Shown here: positions 1 to 10,269 of the stretch, piece by piece
How positions within the stretch are numbered: position 1 is the stretch's first letter
Layout of the letters: each line of letters opens with the position of its first letter
Origin: Melieria omissa
Taxonomy: Eukaryota > Arthropoda > Insecta > Diptera > Ulidiidae
Length of the DNA: 64,000 bases
Assembly (NCBI GenBank): GCA_963971225.1
Contig: OZ020270.1
Span: 27,899,123 to 27,963,122, forward strand
Direction: 5' to 3'
Program-made: the position numbers and the translations under genes
Notes under the pieces: generated by a model
What the model saw: only the letters and a program-made list of their open reading frames with translations
Databases searched by the model: none
Told to the model about the DNA's origin: nothing

Positions 1-1016
1 TTCATAGAAAAATTGATTGAGCGATCGCCAAGGCACATAAGGTGGTAGCACTACGAGAAAAACCAAAATTCAATGGATTTTATAAGTTCTTTTGGTCTGC
101 TTGTAAAATAGAAGTTGTAAAAAGTATAAATGGCTACAATGAAATATATGTGTTAAATATTGAAACAACCAAGACGCATTAAGAAAGTGATAATAAGTGG
201 AAAACTATTGCTACAATGTTGTGCTAATTATCAAAGAATGCTGCAACTACCTATTGAATTTGCCTTGGCGGTTGCTTTGCCAAATCAACCACTTTCAATG
301 TGCACGAGTAAAGCCAAGCTGGCTTGCTGCGCAAGCCAGCCGCAACAACATTGCGTGTTGTTGTCGAAATGAGAATAAAGCCCAAAAAAAATCGAATCTA
401 TGCGTATACAATACATCAATTCGCGCTTACTCTCTCGGTTCCCTTTACATTTTCCTCACCTTTGTTGCTTCCCGCCCGCGTCTGAAATGAAATCGAAAAT
501 TATTTCAGATGCGCCTTCTGTATACTGTTTATTCTGTGGTCAAAGTCAACGAAAAAAAGCTAACATAATCGCAGTGATGTGAGGTTAAGACCAGTGATAA
601 CATTACTATCACTGGTTAAGACCACATATTATCGGATGTATCACGAAGCAACTAAGAGCAACAAAAACCGCTTGTCGTATCGACAAAAACCAACAATTAA
701 AAAATGTCAGCAAACAGCTCAACAATGAATGCCGCGAGATAACACTAAAAGGTGCAAAATCTGACCAAGATTCACCGTATCGATTAGCCCAAAAAATAGT
801 CAGCGTCAAACTGTATAGCAACAGCCGAAAGATAAACATCACGTAAAATCATTTTCCCAACTCCAGCCACAATGCTTCTTTGTACACGCTGCGCCTTCTT
901 CGAGACGCTGCTGTGCTCGTTTATCAGACGGCGATTCGTTTTACAAAACGTGTGTTAAGTGGAGTGCATCGAATTACGCACGTACACATGAAGATATAAT
1001 CATATTAATAAACATA
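1..1016. other. Left flank without a recognisable gene
   Basis: No convincing gene is visible. A stretch open on the plus strand at about 24-178 (52 codons, ending TAA) follows an in-frame TGA and resembles nothing I recognise; it could be an exon or transposon scrap. Two tandem perfect hairpins lie at 318-363, and a 9 bp stem (591-599 with 607-615) lies inside a short repeat of GGTTAAGACCA. The segment around 430-545 vaguely resembles 14220-14345 (shared GATGCG...TTCT...TATTCT pattern), which suggests a dispersed repeat family. Function unknown. Confidence 0.5.
318..363. repeat. Two adjacent perfect hairpins
   Basis: GCTGGCTTG (318-326) pairs with CAAGCCAGC (332-340) over the loop CTGCG. 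Two bases later CAACAACA (343-350) pairs with TGTTGTTG (356-363) over the loop TTGCG. Both loops are five bases and share the last three. The stems are visible directly; no function is known, and they could be the tip of an unrecognised transposon end. Confidence 0.7.
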
Positions 1017-1724
1017 CCCTGTCGGACCTGAGACAACTGGTTCCCAAAATTCATTGGTTGTTCAATTGGTTTTTTGTAAGTCAATTGGACAACTAGTTGT
1101 CAAAGTAGCTGTCAGCGGATGTAGAAGTCAGTCAGTTCGCGTCTAATCGTTCACGTTCTGTGTGCGCATTTATATGCGAGAAGAGCACATAAAAATAAGA
1201 AAAACGAAACAGAGGTGAGAGAAGCAAAGAAATACTGTTAAGGCTGATCTTGCGATTCTTCTGCTACAACAACAACGTAGAAATGTTTCCATTTTTCGAG
1301 CATATCTGTTTCTATGACTCTAAGTTCGTTCGACTTGCACGTTTTGCCTTGAATGATTTCAGTTAGAATTTTGCGTGGTAGCGTGAAGCAACAAGTTGAA
1401 GCGGCAATTAAAAGGTATTTCTTAATTAATTTGTTTGTTTTTTAAATTTTATGCATTAATTAATTTGTTTAAATATTGCAGGCGTAGTCAATAATGACGA
1501 GGATATTAAATTGCGGCAGGCCCCAAACATTTTCGACAGAAGTCAAGTCCAAGTTCACCTTTTTGTAAAGCTGCAATTTTTTGGTGCTCGGTATAGTATG
1601 TATATTTTGTTTTTCATTCCCGATGAAATATTGTTATTTTAAAAACATTTTTTAAATAAAATAAATATTTAAAAAATGCATCGTTTTATTTTCCTTTATA
1701 AAATTCAACTGGTTGGAGAACTTA

Positions 1725-2550
1725 TAGCCTATTTCCACTGAGCGCTTAACTGCAGTGAAGGGCTCTGTTAAATTCGAGAACTGTCAAGCGTTTCCACCGG
1801 AATCGAGTTAAATGCAACAGCGGTTTTTTGTTTACATTTTTATTTGGTCAAACCAAATTCTGCACTTATTTCTGGGCAGCCACAGCTTACCCATCGCCGC
1901 CTTCTCCTTGTATACGTATGTATGATTTCTTGTAGCCCCTCTACTGCATGAAAACCACTCCGCTTTCCCTCTCAACAGTCTAGGAATGTCTGCGTTTTCA
2001 TATTTGTGAAAATTTATTTCATTTATGAAAATTTATTTCATTTCTCAATGTTTATTTTATTTCTGACAGTTGTCAGCTGATTGATATCAGAGCTTTCTGA
2101 ATTTTTAATGTCAAGAGGGTTCATGAGAAGTTCCACGTTTTTTATTTTCTTTTTCAGCATTTATTATTGGCAAATAATATATGTTTTGACTTTGATTATG
2201 ACAGACAATATGTATTTTTGCGAAAAATGCAGTAAAAAGTAATTATCTTGGCAAAAAATCTACCACACCGAACGCAATTCAAATCCCTTCTTTCGTTTGT
2301 GTTCGTACGGCTCTTGCAGCACCTGAAAGCATGCTATCAAAATGTGTACATTTGTGAGTATTGCCCCCCTATTTTAACATAACATTTTCTGTTAGACATC
2401 TGTAAATGGCAAAACTGAGTTAACTCAGTTTTGAAAGTGAGTTCACGCACTTTGATACAAAAACAATTGTATGGGAATTTGAGCATTTAAATGCGATATC
2501 AAACTGCAGTTAAGCGTAAACTGCAGTTAAGGCCCAGTGGAAATAGGCTA
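1725..2550. mobile_element. Harbinger-type MITE
   Basis: Terminal inverted repeats TAGCCTATTTCCACTG (1725-1740) and its reverse complement (2535-2550) are flanked by TTA on both sides (1722-1724, 2551-2553). A 3 bp TTA duplication is characteristic of PIF/Harbinger transposons. The ends also carry repeated AACTGCAGTT blocks, similar in style to the subterminal repeats of the Harbinger elements at 55520-57970 and 57996-58603. It contains no long open frame, so it must depend on a transposase supplied elsewhere. It sits in the loop of element X. Confidence 0.85.
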
Positions 2551-3052
2551 TTACCCATAATAAACTAGTTTTCAAACTAATCGCTTTGCAACTGGTTTGA
2601 AAACTGTTTTACTTAGGACTGACTTTGGACTAGTTGCAAATGGATGCAGACGGGGACAATTTACTGTCGCCTAGGACACCGCCACGTTAAGGGTGAGCTT
2701 GCTCCAAGGAAACGAGTCGGTTCTGAGGTCGGCTATGGCTGTCAAGCAACCAGTTGAAAAACTACATTTGGACCAGTCCGATTTCCTACATAAATAATTA
2801 CATAAATTTATTAATACATACCATTGGACTGCCGCTTCAACTTGTTGCTTCACGCTACCATGCAAAATTCTAACTCAAATCATTCAAGGCTAGGGACATA
2901 ACAGTTATAACGTTTTTAGGAAAAAAGTTGGAAAATAGCTGTTTCACTGTAACAAATATTTTAATTGTTACTTATAATTATTATTTTGAAATAATTATTT
3001 TTAAATCTATGTATAGCTATTATTCGTGACATATATTTTTTCTGTTGCCTAA

Positions 3053-3849
3053 CCCTAGAAAGGTAATCTTCGTCGATTCGACGAACCTCACATACATTTC
3101 TTCAAATTTCTCCTTATTCTCCGAACTTATTGCTTTCTCTTTTTGTATGATCTCAGTTAGCGATGCGCTTTCGCGGATTACAAGCTTTTGCAGCGCGAGC
3201 GCAGCGTAAGTTTTCTTTTTTTATAGAAAAACAAAACTAGGCTTCGTCGAAACGACGAAGAATACCGTTAACGTGACTTTTTGCAACTGAATACGAGTAC
3301 TATACATTGCATTTCAGTATTTCAAAATGTCTCAGAATTCGGGGTTATCGGAAGAATTAATTGAAAAACTTTTTGGAATTGGTTAATTAATTAATTATTA
3401 ATTAGTTAAAATAATAAGTTAGTTCGTTAATTAGTGTACAAGTAAGTTAGTTAAATAGTTAATTAAAATTGTAAAAAATTAGTTATATTTTTTTATTTTT
3501 TTGCTTTTTATTTGTTTCGTAAGGAATTATAATTGTGTTTCTTTCTCCGTGAAGAAGCTATGTATTCTTCTTCACTTTATTTTAATTTTAATTATTTTTT
3601 TACTTTGTGATACTCATTCCGATCTCAAAAATAAATGTACCTCAACACAAATTACTGAAAAATACAAAAGTAAGTTTTAAAAATATATACGGTGCGAATT
3701 ATTTACACAAAAATGTCTAAGTATAATTATAAAATTAAGTTGGAGTTAATACGATTTCTAATACTTCCAAAAATCGAAGTTGAATACGACTCCGTCGATT
3801 CGACGAAGATTACCAGCAACGTATGTAAAATATGATTACCCTTCTAGGG
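3053..3849 (+). mobile_element. piggyBac-like deletion derivative with CTAA duplication
   Basis: The element starts CCCTAGAAAGGTAATC, ends with inverted GATTACCCTTCTAGGG, and is flanked by CTAA at 3049-3052 and 3850-3853. The uninterrupted foldback copy near 27555 (reverse strand) shows the empty site with a single CTAA, which proves the boundaries. CCCTAGAAAG termini resemble piggyBac-class ends, which normally duplicate TTAA. Internal palindromes TTCGTCGATTCGACGAA occur near 3070, 3243 and 3790, plausibly transposase-binding sites. A short frame from ATG 3327 (MSQNSGLSEELIEKLFGIG, then stop) resembles a transposase N-terminus. The rest of the transposase is missing. Confidence 0.75.
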
Positions 3850-4165
3850 CTAATAACTATCATCAGCGAGTAATTTTTTTTACATCGCTGATAACGATTA
3901 TTTTAAGAGAAATATTTTTTGCGTCGTCGCATAACTGTTATGAGAGAAACTCTTTTTACGTTGCTCGGTAACGTTTATTTTGAGAGAAATATTTTTTACG
4001 TTGCTCGGTAACGTTTATTTTATGATAAATATTTTTCGGTTGCCAGTAACTATTATGAAGTAAAAATGTTTTTTTTCGTTGAATGATAACTATTATTTTA
4101 CAATAAATATTTTTTCGTTGAAAATACCGGTACACAAGAGAAAAAATGGAATCTTGTATGTGAGG

Positions 4166-4318
4166 CAGTGGCGCACGCAGGGGGATTTGGGGGTTCAAAC
4201 CACTCCCCCAAACTCAAAAATTGCTGGTACAAAATGTGGTTTCGTGTGTAGTCGGCTCAAAAGTTGTACACAAAGTTGTACACACACTCCCAAAAATGAA
4301 ATCCTGTGTGCGCCACTG
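4166..4318. mobile_element. Short hAT-type MITE
   Basis: It begins CAGTGGCGCACGCAGG and ends in the inverted form (rc CAGTGGCGCACACAGG). Flanking 8-mers are ATGTGAGG (4158-4165) and ATGGGAGG (4319-4326), a 7/8 match consistent with the 8 bp duplication of hAT transposons. It is 153 bp long, non-coding, and inserted in the central loop of foldback Y. Confidence 0.8.
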
Positions 4319-4577
4319 ATGGGAGGTGCCACTCACACTTGTCGGGTCATATTCGTATTATGTGGTTTACCACGACGAACATTCCGTGAAAAATTCGGTT
4401 CAATCGCTTCTATAGTTTTTGAGTTATAATGTCGTGTAACCAACAGACATTAATTTTTATACAGATATAAATGCTCAATTTTTTCCTTTGTGTACCGGTA
4501 TTTTCAACGTAAAAAATATTAATTGTAAAAAAATAGTTATCAGTCAACGTAAAACAAATATTTATACTTCATAATAG

Positions 4578-5001
4578 TGTTACGAATACTAAGTCTAGTG
4601 GGCTGTTACGTATCTCTGGATTGTGTAATTTTAAAATAAAACACAATCAGTTTCTTAAACGCAGACAATAAAATAAACCAACAATCACTTTATTTCACAC
4701 TTTTACACTTCACTGTCTTTACACTTAATTATTTGCTTAATTGCTCCGTGTGGCACCTTCACTAGTCAAAATCAGACTGACTCGCTGCGCCGCATCCGGC
4801 TGCCTTTTATACCCGTCCGGCGATCGCGCAGATCGTTCTCGCACATTCCCGAGTGGACTAGAGGTTTCCCTGATGATCGCGACCATCGTTGCCAGATTGG
4901 ACTAAAAGTTATTATCGCGGCCGTCGTTGCCACATTGAATTATAGCACGGCGCGAAGCGGCAGGGTTGCTTTGCACATCAATAGACTGTCTTATCGTTAC
5001 A
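4578..5001 (-). mobile_element. Solo LTR of the gypsy A family
   Basis: A 424 bp segment beginning TGTTACGAATACT and ending CTTATCGTTACA is the reverse complement, with divergence, of the LTRs at 18486-19005 and 25083-25570. Both share the GATAAGACAG start, the CGACGGCCGCGATAATAA block, GGCAGCCG and the CGTAACA end. It is flanked by ATAG at 4574-4577 and 5002-5005. The single LTR with intact duplication indicates recombination between the LTRs of a former full element. It is inserted in the right arm of foldback Y. Confidence 0.9.
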
Positions 5002-5698
5002 ATAGTTACTGGCAACCGAAAAAATATTTCTCACAAAATAAACGTTACCGAGCAACGTAAAAAATATTTCTCACAAAATAACGTTACCGAGCAATGTAAA
5101 AAAAAATTGTTTCTCATAACAGTTGTGCGGTGACGCAAAAAATATTTCTCTCAAAATAATCGTTATCGGCGCCGTACAAAAAAATTACTCACTGATAATA
5201 GTTATTAGGCAAGAGAAAAAATAGTTGTTACGAACAATAGTTACGAAATGGCGAAAAAAGTATTTTTTCCCCTCATAATAGTTATTGTCCAACATTTATA
5301 AATATCTCTTAAAAATGCGCAACGTTTTCGAGTTTTTAAAAATTCATAACTGTTATTTTGGGTCTCTGTTCAAGTCAAAACGTGCAAATGGAACAAACTT
5401 CGAGTCATCGAAACAGACATGTTCGAAAAATGCAAACATTGCTACGTTGTTGTTGTAGCAAAAGTATCGTAAGATCCTTAACAGTATTTTGTTGATTATT
5501 TCACCTCTGTTTCTTTCGTATTTTCATGTCTCTTCTCTCCTATGAACGCGCACGCAGAACGTGAATGATTAGACGCGAACTGACTGACTTCTGCATCTGC
5601 TCACAGCTACTTTGACAACTAGTTGTCCAGCTTACTTAAAAAAAACTAATTGAAAAACCAATGAATTTTGGGAACCAGTTGTCTCATGTCCGACAGGG

Positions 5699-6224
5699 CG
5701 CCAATAATCTCGCAAAAAATGTTCACGCAATGCCACTGCCGGTCCATTGTGCTACAGTTGCGGCCGACGCTTTTTGAAGGCGATACGTTGCACAGTGTCG
5801 CGAGTAGGGACAAAAATAAAAAAAAATGAATGTCGTAAATGTAGAAAAATAAGTTTGTAGTACTGAAGTAAATACCTCAATTTACTAAAATGTGAAAACG
5901 AGTTTTAAAAATATCAATTTATAAACCGATGGCCGGCCACCAAACTTGCACTTTGTGAAGGTTGGGGACTTGGGTAGAAATCCTTGCAATTTGTTGAATG
6001 TAAGTTCGAGGACTATTATTGAAAAATTTCCCATGGAATCTTATGTCACGGCCAAAAAAAAAATGTGTCAAAAAGTTCGACAAATTTGGCCTCCGATAAT
6101 AGCTTTTTGGCCTCTAATGTCACTCATACAATCACCGCTTCAAACGCATTGTGATCGATTTTTAGATACACAAATATGAAAATTTTAGTTAAAATGACGT
6201 TTTGTTTGTAATTATTACCTTTAA
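5699..6224. other. Non-coding spacer
   Basis: No gene or repeat boundary was recognised. The short open frame at 5946-6179 has no recognisable domain and lies in AT-rich DNA. TTAA at 6221-6224 belongs to the next element's duplication. Confidence 0.5.
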
Positions 6225-7388
6225 CCTTCACACTGTCACTATTAACATATGTTAATATTTCAATTTTGATTTTGCTATAACTTTTTGGGTTTAAGTCCGA
6301 TTTTCATGCGGCTTCGGCTCAGTGGCCAATTTGTCAACCTCTTTCTATATATGTAATCAGAAAACTAAAAATTTAATTTTTTCCATCTTTTTTTTACAAA
6401 TGAAAATTTTTACCCCTATTTTGGTTACATATTAACATATGTTAATATTTTTCTTCTCATCCGTTTTATAAAGACAACTTTCATTTTTTGAGCTAAGTTG
6501 GTAAGCAGAAACATAAAATGGACTGTTCTAAAGAGATTTTAGGTTCACGTGTGGAAGGGGGAAAAGGGATGAATGGGGTTTCAGCCCCTACAATGTGGGC
6601 GAATTTGTTGCTTTTTTTTAAGAAATGCCATAAAAAGTGCATTTTCAAATATATTTTCAACGTGCTAAATTGGTAACAATTGGTGCATTTTCAAAAATAT
6701 TTTCATCAAATTTCGTATTTAAGACTTGTAGGTAATACTACATCACATATCCAAATTTGAACGAGATCGGCCAACTATCAGTTTACAAATGCACCAATTG
6801 TTACCAATTTAGCCCTTTTGTACAAATCGCAATGCAACACATTTTCGAGCGATCGTTTCTATGGCAGCTATATGATATAGTTGGCCGATCTCGTTCAAAT
6901 TTGGATATGTGATGTAGTATTACCTAAAAGTCTTAAATACGAAATTTGATGAAAATATTTTTGAAAATGCACCAATTGTTACCAATTTAGCCCTTTTGTA
7001 CCAATCGCATTTTTGAGCGATCGTTTCTATGGCAGCTATATGATATAGTTGACCGATCTCGTTCAAATTTGGATATGTGATGTACTATTACCTAAAAGTC
7101 TTAAATACGAAATTTGATGAAAATATATTTGAAAATGCACTTTTTATGGCATTTCTTAAAAAAAAGCAACAAATTCGCCCACATTGTAGGGGCTGAAACC
7201 CCATTCATCCCTTTTCCCCCTTCCACACGTGAACCTAAAATCTCTTTAGCACAGTCCATTTTATGTTTTTGCTTACCAACTTAGCTCAAAAAATGAAAGT
7301 TGTCTTTATAAAACGGATGAGAAGAAAAATATTAACATATGTTAATAGTGACGGTTTCCGTATATAAAAATTGGTGACAGTGTGAAGG
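6225..7388. mobile_element. TTAA-flanked palindromic element (piggyBac-type MITE)
   Basis: Ends CCTTCACACTGTCAC (6225) and GTGACAGTGTGAAGG (to 7388) are perfect inverted repeats flanked by TTAA (6221-6224, 7389-7392), the piggyBac signature. The body is a long imperfect palindrome: the 6460-6660 block (including CGCCCACATTGTAGGGGCTG, read on the reverse strand) returns inverted at about 7110-7330. A second block with ACCAATTGTTACCAATTTAG occurs three times around the centre (about 6665-6685 inverted, 6790-6812, 6967-6990). ATTAACATATGTTAAT palindromes occur near both ends (6241, 6428, 7331). There is no transposase frame. Confidence 0.85.
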
Positions 7389-7677
7389 TTAAGCAAAGCC
7401 TCGAAGTCGGGTGTGGTGGTCAAGTGTGTAAGCGGGAGTCTAATAGACGTTAGGTGCTCGGTTCAATTAGAGAGAGTTTAGATTTTTTTTTATATATTCA
7501 TTTTTTATACGTCCTGTGAAAAGAAGTGTATTAATATATTTATTATCCAGTTTTTAAATGTCTTGATTAGTGCATTGTTTCAATTGGGTTTTGGAGGTAA
7601 TGATAAAAAGAAAAAAATTATAAAATTTTGAACTGTTGCTTAGAGTAATAAAAACTTATTTGCTTACTTACTTACTT
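7389..7677. other. AT-rich spacer
   Basis: No coding or repeat structure recognised. This may include the 3' untranslated end and terminal repeat of the P-like element that ends at 7678 on the minus strand, but I could not find its inverted repeats. Confidence 0.4.
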
Positions 7678-10269
7678 TTAGCCTGAAATATTTTTTATTT
7701 TTTCCATATGCCATTTACAATTTTTTCTTAATAACACAAGTAGTGCGAAGTCAATAATATTTTTTCGGTACTTATAACAATCACTGTCGACATTGTACCA
7801 TTCTATCAGTTGCATTTCTGAAGATTTTAATATTTTCTCTTTAATATTTTTTTCATGAGGCTTTGATATAAAAAAATCGTTAAAAATGCTCATTAAAGTG
7901 TGCACAGTTTCGAAAAAAAAATTCTGTCGGAGCTTTGAGAGAACCAAAATCAGATAAATCACTATAGTTTTTAAATTTTAGTAGCCATTCCTTGTTGGAA
8001 TCCAACACGAGCTTCTCATCTTCTAGCACCTGCAAACATTTTTGGCACTCTTTTATTAACTTGTTCTTGAGAACTTTGTAAATTACATAGCCTGCAAAAT
8101 AAGTTAGTGCATTTTCTGATGTCCTATTTATCTCTTCGCAACTAACACTTGAATTGTTGAAACCAAAATCACCATCATCTACATTCTGATTTGTATTGGA
8201 AGATTCATACGAATTATGACTGATTAATGCAGAGTCAGTTTCTTCCTCGAAAACTGCATTCCAGTCAACATCAACTCCTAGTAATTTGTCGGAGTCCTGT
8301 TCACAATTTGCATAGTTAGAACTATACATTATTTGTACCGATATAATTCGAGCAATAATTTGGTTAAATTCCAGTACCGAAGGGTTGCGTTTTTTGTACC
8401 GCACATGACTAAATAAGTTTTCAATCGGATCCTGATTCAATTTATTTGTACATATGTAAAACCAGTCATTATGTTTTTTTAGAATAAATCTTCTGACAGT
8501 TGAAGTGTTGCATTAATATATTGGATACGACCATTTATACAATTTAGTTTTACCTTGTTATTCGAAACGCAAAATTGAGTTTTGAAAGATATGTTACTCA
8601 GTAAAGTCTAAAAGATATTGCCAAACCCTCTTTTGCTTTTGTAAAGCAATATTGTATGGATTTTTTGAATACAACGCTTTACTATTTAGGCAGTCAAAGC
8701 ATTTGTTGAAGTTCTCAAGGACTTGCGCAGTTGTGTCACAATCTTCTTTAACCCTTATTCTCATACCCAAACTTACTAACGTCGTTTGGCACCCGGGGTA
8801 CCCGGGTACCCATTTCATGAAATTTTTAAGTTTTCAATATTTTGTTAATTAAAAAGTGTTTATAAAATTTTGATATGATTTGTTCGCTTTTCACCTAAAT
8901 AACGAGGATCCGGAAGGTAAAAAACAAATTTTCATTATTTGTCAGTTTTTTTCACGAAAATACATCGCAGTGGGCACCCGGTACCCGGGTATGAGAATAA
9001 GGGTTAATTGAAACATCAAATGCTTCCAACTGTTTTACAGTTCTGATAGCAGCAGACGTACTTGCGCTAAATATTTGCACTGCCAATCGAACATTCATTT
9101 TTTGAAAACGATTAGGATATATGTGGGCATTTGATAATCGTGGGCACATTCTGACATTGGAAGAGCTGTCAATTTTAAATAGTTCTCGGAGGACTTCCGA
9201 ACTGGCGAAGCCTTCATCAGAAACTTTTAATTTATACCTCGTTAAATTGTTTCGGATCGACTTGAATAGATGTGGTACATCGTACAAACAATAAATTGTA
9301 TTATTGTTGTGAAAAAAATAAGGGTTGTCTTTTGTGACTTGCAGCCTTTTATAAAGAGCTTGATTTGTAGTGGATTGGTCACATACAGCCGCATTTACAG
9401 TGAGCCCCAATTCGTAGCATAAGTCAATTGTTTTCAGTAGCAATGTCTGTAGCGTAATGACTTCACTTATTTTTCGGAAACTGCATAGCTCAATATTTGC
9501 TTCCAGTTACCTATAAGACTTCTTACCATAATCAGACAAATTGACTTTGCTACATAAGGCTGCCGGCCGTCCTCCCCAAACCCGTAATCCACAAAGCCAG
9601 TCAATTTTGTCGAGTTGAGAGTTATAGCTCAGGTCTTTTTTTATTGCCATCTCATCGAATATTACAATCAGCTCCTTATTCTTTTCATCAAATTTAGATA
9701 TTGTTTCCTTTAGTTTTTGTGCAACTTCCATTTGAATTCCTGGAGTCAAATTCTTCACGGGTAACCATTTGTATACAGAACTTAGGCTTGGTAAATTTAA
9801 ATCAAGTTTTTCGCGAAAAAATTTATAGAAGGATGCGTTTTTGAAAAATAGCGATTGTGCGAGGGATTTTTCTTCTTCTGTATATATGGAGTTTTTGGAT
9901 TTGAGCAACATTTTGCAAAACACTTTTGTATTAAGAGAAATATGACTCATTGAATCTATGGAATTGTTGATGTTTCCTTTGATTTTCAAATCTGATTTCG
10001 AAACTTTTATCCGCCTATTTCTCTTATTGCATTTAATTACACTTAATTGCAAATCTCTTACCTTTTTTTTTTAGATTATTACATGTTTGTTTTATTTGCG
10101 AGCATTGTGACCTGTAATAAGCCAAATTTTTTTCACGCTTATGGCATTCTTTGCAAGACGGTAATATTTCGTCACAACCAAAATCTAAAAATGGGTCTGA
10201 TTCTAGTGTGACTATATTGTCATCTTCCATTGGTTCTACACATTCATGACTAAAGGGTGTGCACACCAA
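7678..10269 (-). pseudogene. P-like (THAP9-type) transposase, main body, decayed
   Basis: Successive minus-strand frames match the order of a P-element/THAP9 transposase. Frame 10269-10033 is acidic then coiled, followed by a possible splice donor GTAAGAG. Frame 10052-9507 is the RNase-H-like part, with VIFDEMAIKKDLSY and an 'LxGxR/WGGRP' context. Frame 9443-8952 holds the YCLYDVPHLFKSIRNNL motif typical of the family. Then follow 8818-8594, 8440-7880 (NQDPIENLFSHVR, the conserved 'QDxxENxFS' motif) and 7962-7678. Breaks include frameshifts near 9505-9440, at an A-run near 7910-7920, and stops between 8594 and 8440. A 252 bp TTAA element splits it at 8752-9003; the frame rejoins exactly over one TTAA. 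It cannot encode a working enzyme. Confidence 0.85.
8752..9003. mobile_element. 252 bp TTAA-flanked MITE (piggyBac-type)
   Basis: Perfect inverted ends CCCTTATTCTCATACCC and GGGTATGAGAATAAGGG are flanked by TTAA (8748-8751, 9004-9007). Just inside lie clustered GGGTACCCGGGTACCC palindromes near both ends. Removal of the element plus one TTAA restores the P-like transposase frame, which confirms the insertion. It has no coding capacity and differs in sequence from the other TTAA elements here. Confidence 0.92.

Larger units (their letters stand above)
2893..5366. mobile_element. Foldback element Y with arrayed inverted arms
   Basis: Left and right arms are inverted copies. The ends are similar (GGGACATAACAGTTATAACG at 2897; an inverted, diverged relative ends near 5366). 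The arms contain serial blocks built around AACGTTACCGAGCAACGTA followed by A-rich spacers, in one orientation at 5020-5220 and inverted at 3870-4110. The centre near 4130-4500 is an imperfect palindrome around ACCGGTACACAA. Sequence at 27264-27715 is another copy of one arm. Possible 9 bp flanking similarity (TTCAAG core at 2884 and 5368) is compatible with an FB-type insertion into the right arm of element X. Three other elements are inserted in it. No coding capacity is seen. Confidence 0.75.
1017..5698. mobile_element. Long terminal-inverted-repeat element X (composite, nested)
   Basis: The left arm starts CCCTGTCGGACCTGAGAC at 1017 and is matched in reverse complement by the right end at 5698 (CCCTGTCGGACATGAGAC). 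Imperfect inverted similarity continues for about 330 bp (1017-1345 with 5370-5698) and then, beyond an inserted foldback element, for another 65 bp (1349-1413 with 2829-2892). The arms therefore total about 395 bp around a loop at 1414-2828. The loop holds a Harbinger-type MITE and AT-rich sequence; I see no transposase. The superfamily is unknown and no clear target duplication is visible at the ends. Long arms with a small loop suggest a non-autonomous foldback-like element. Confidence 0.75.

Noticed and set aside
28..50. ACATAAGGTGGT at 35-46 resembles part of the Drosophila P-element terminal repeat
   Set aside because: Only about 12 bases match, there is no partner repeat in inverted orientation, and the P-like gene lies 7.6 kb away.
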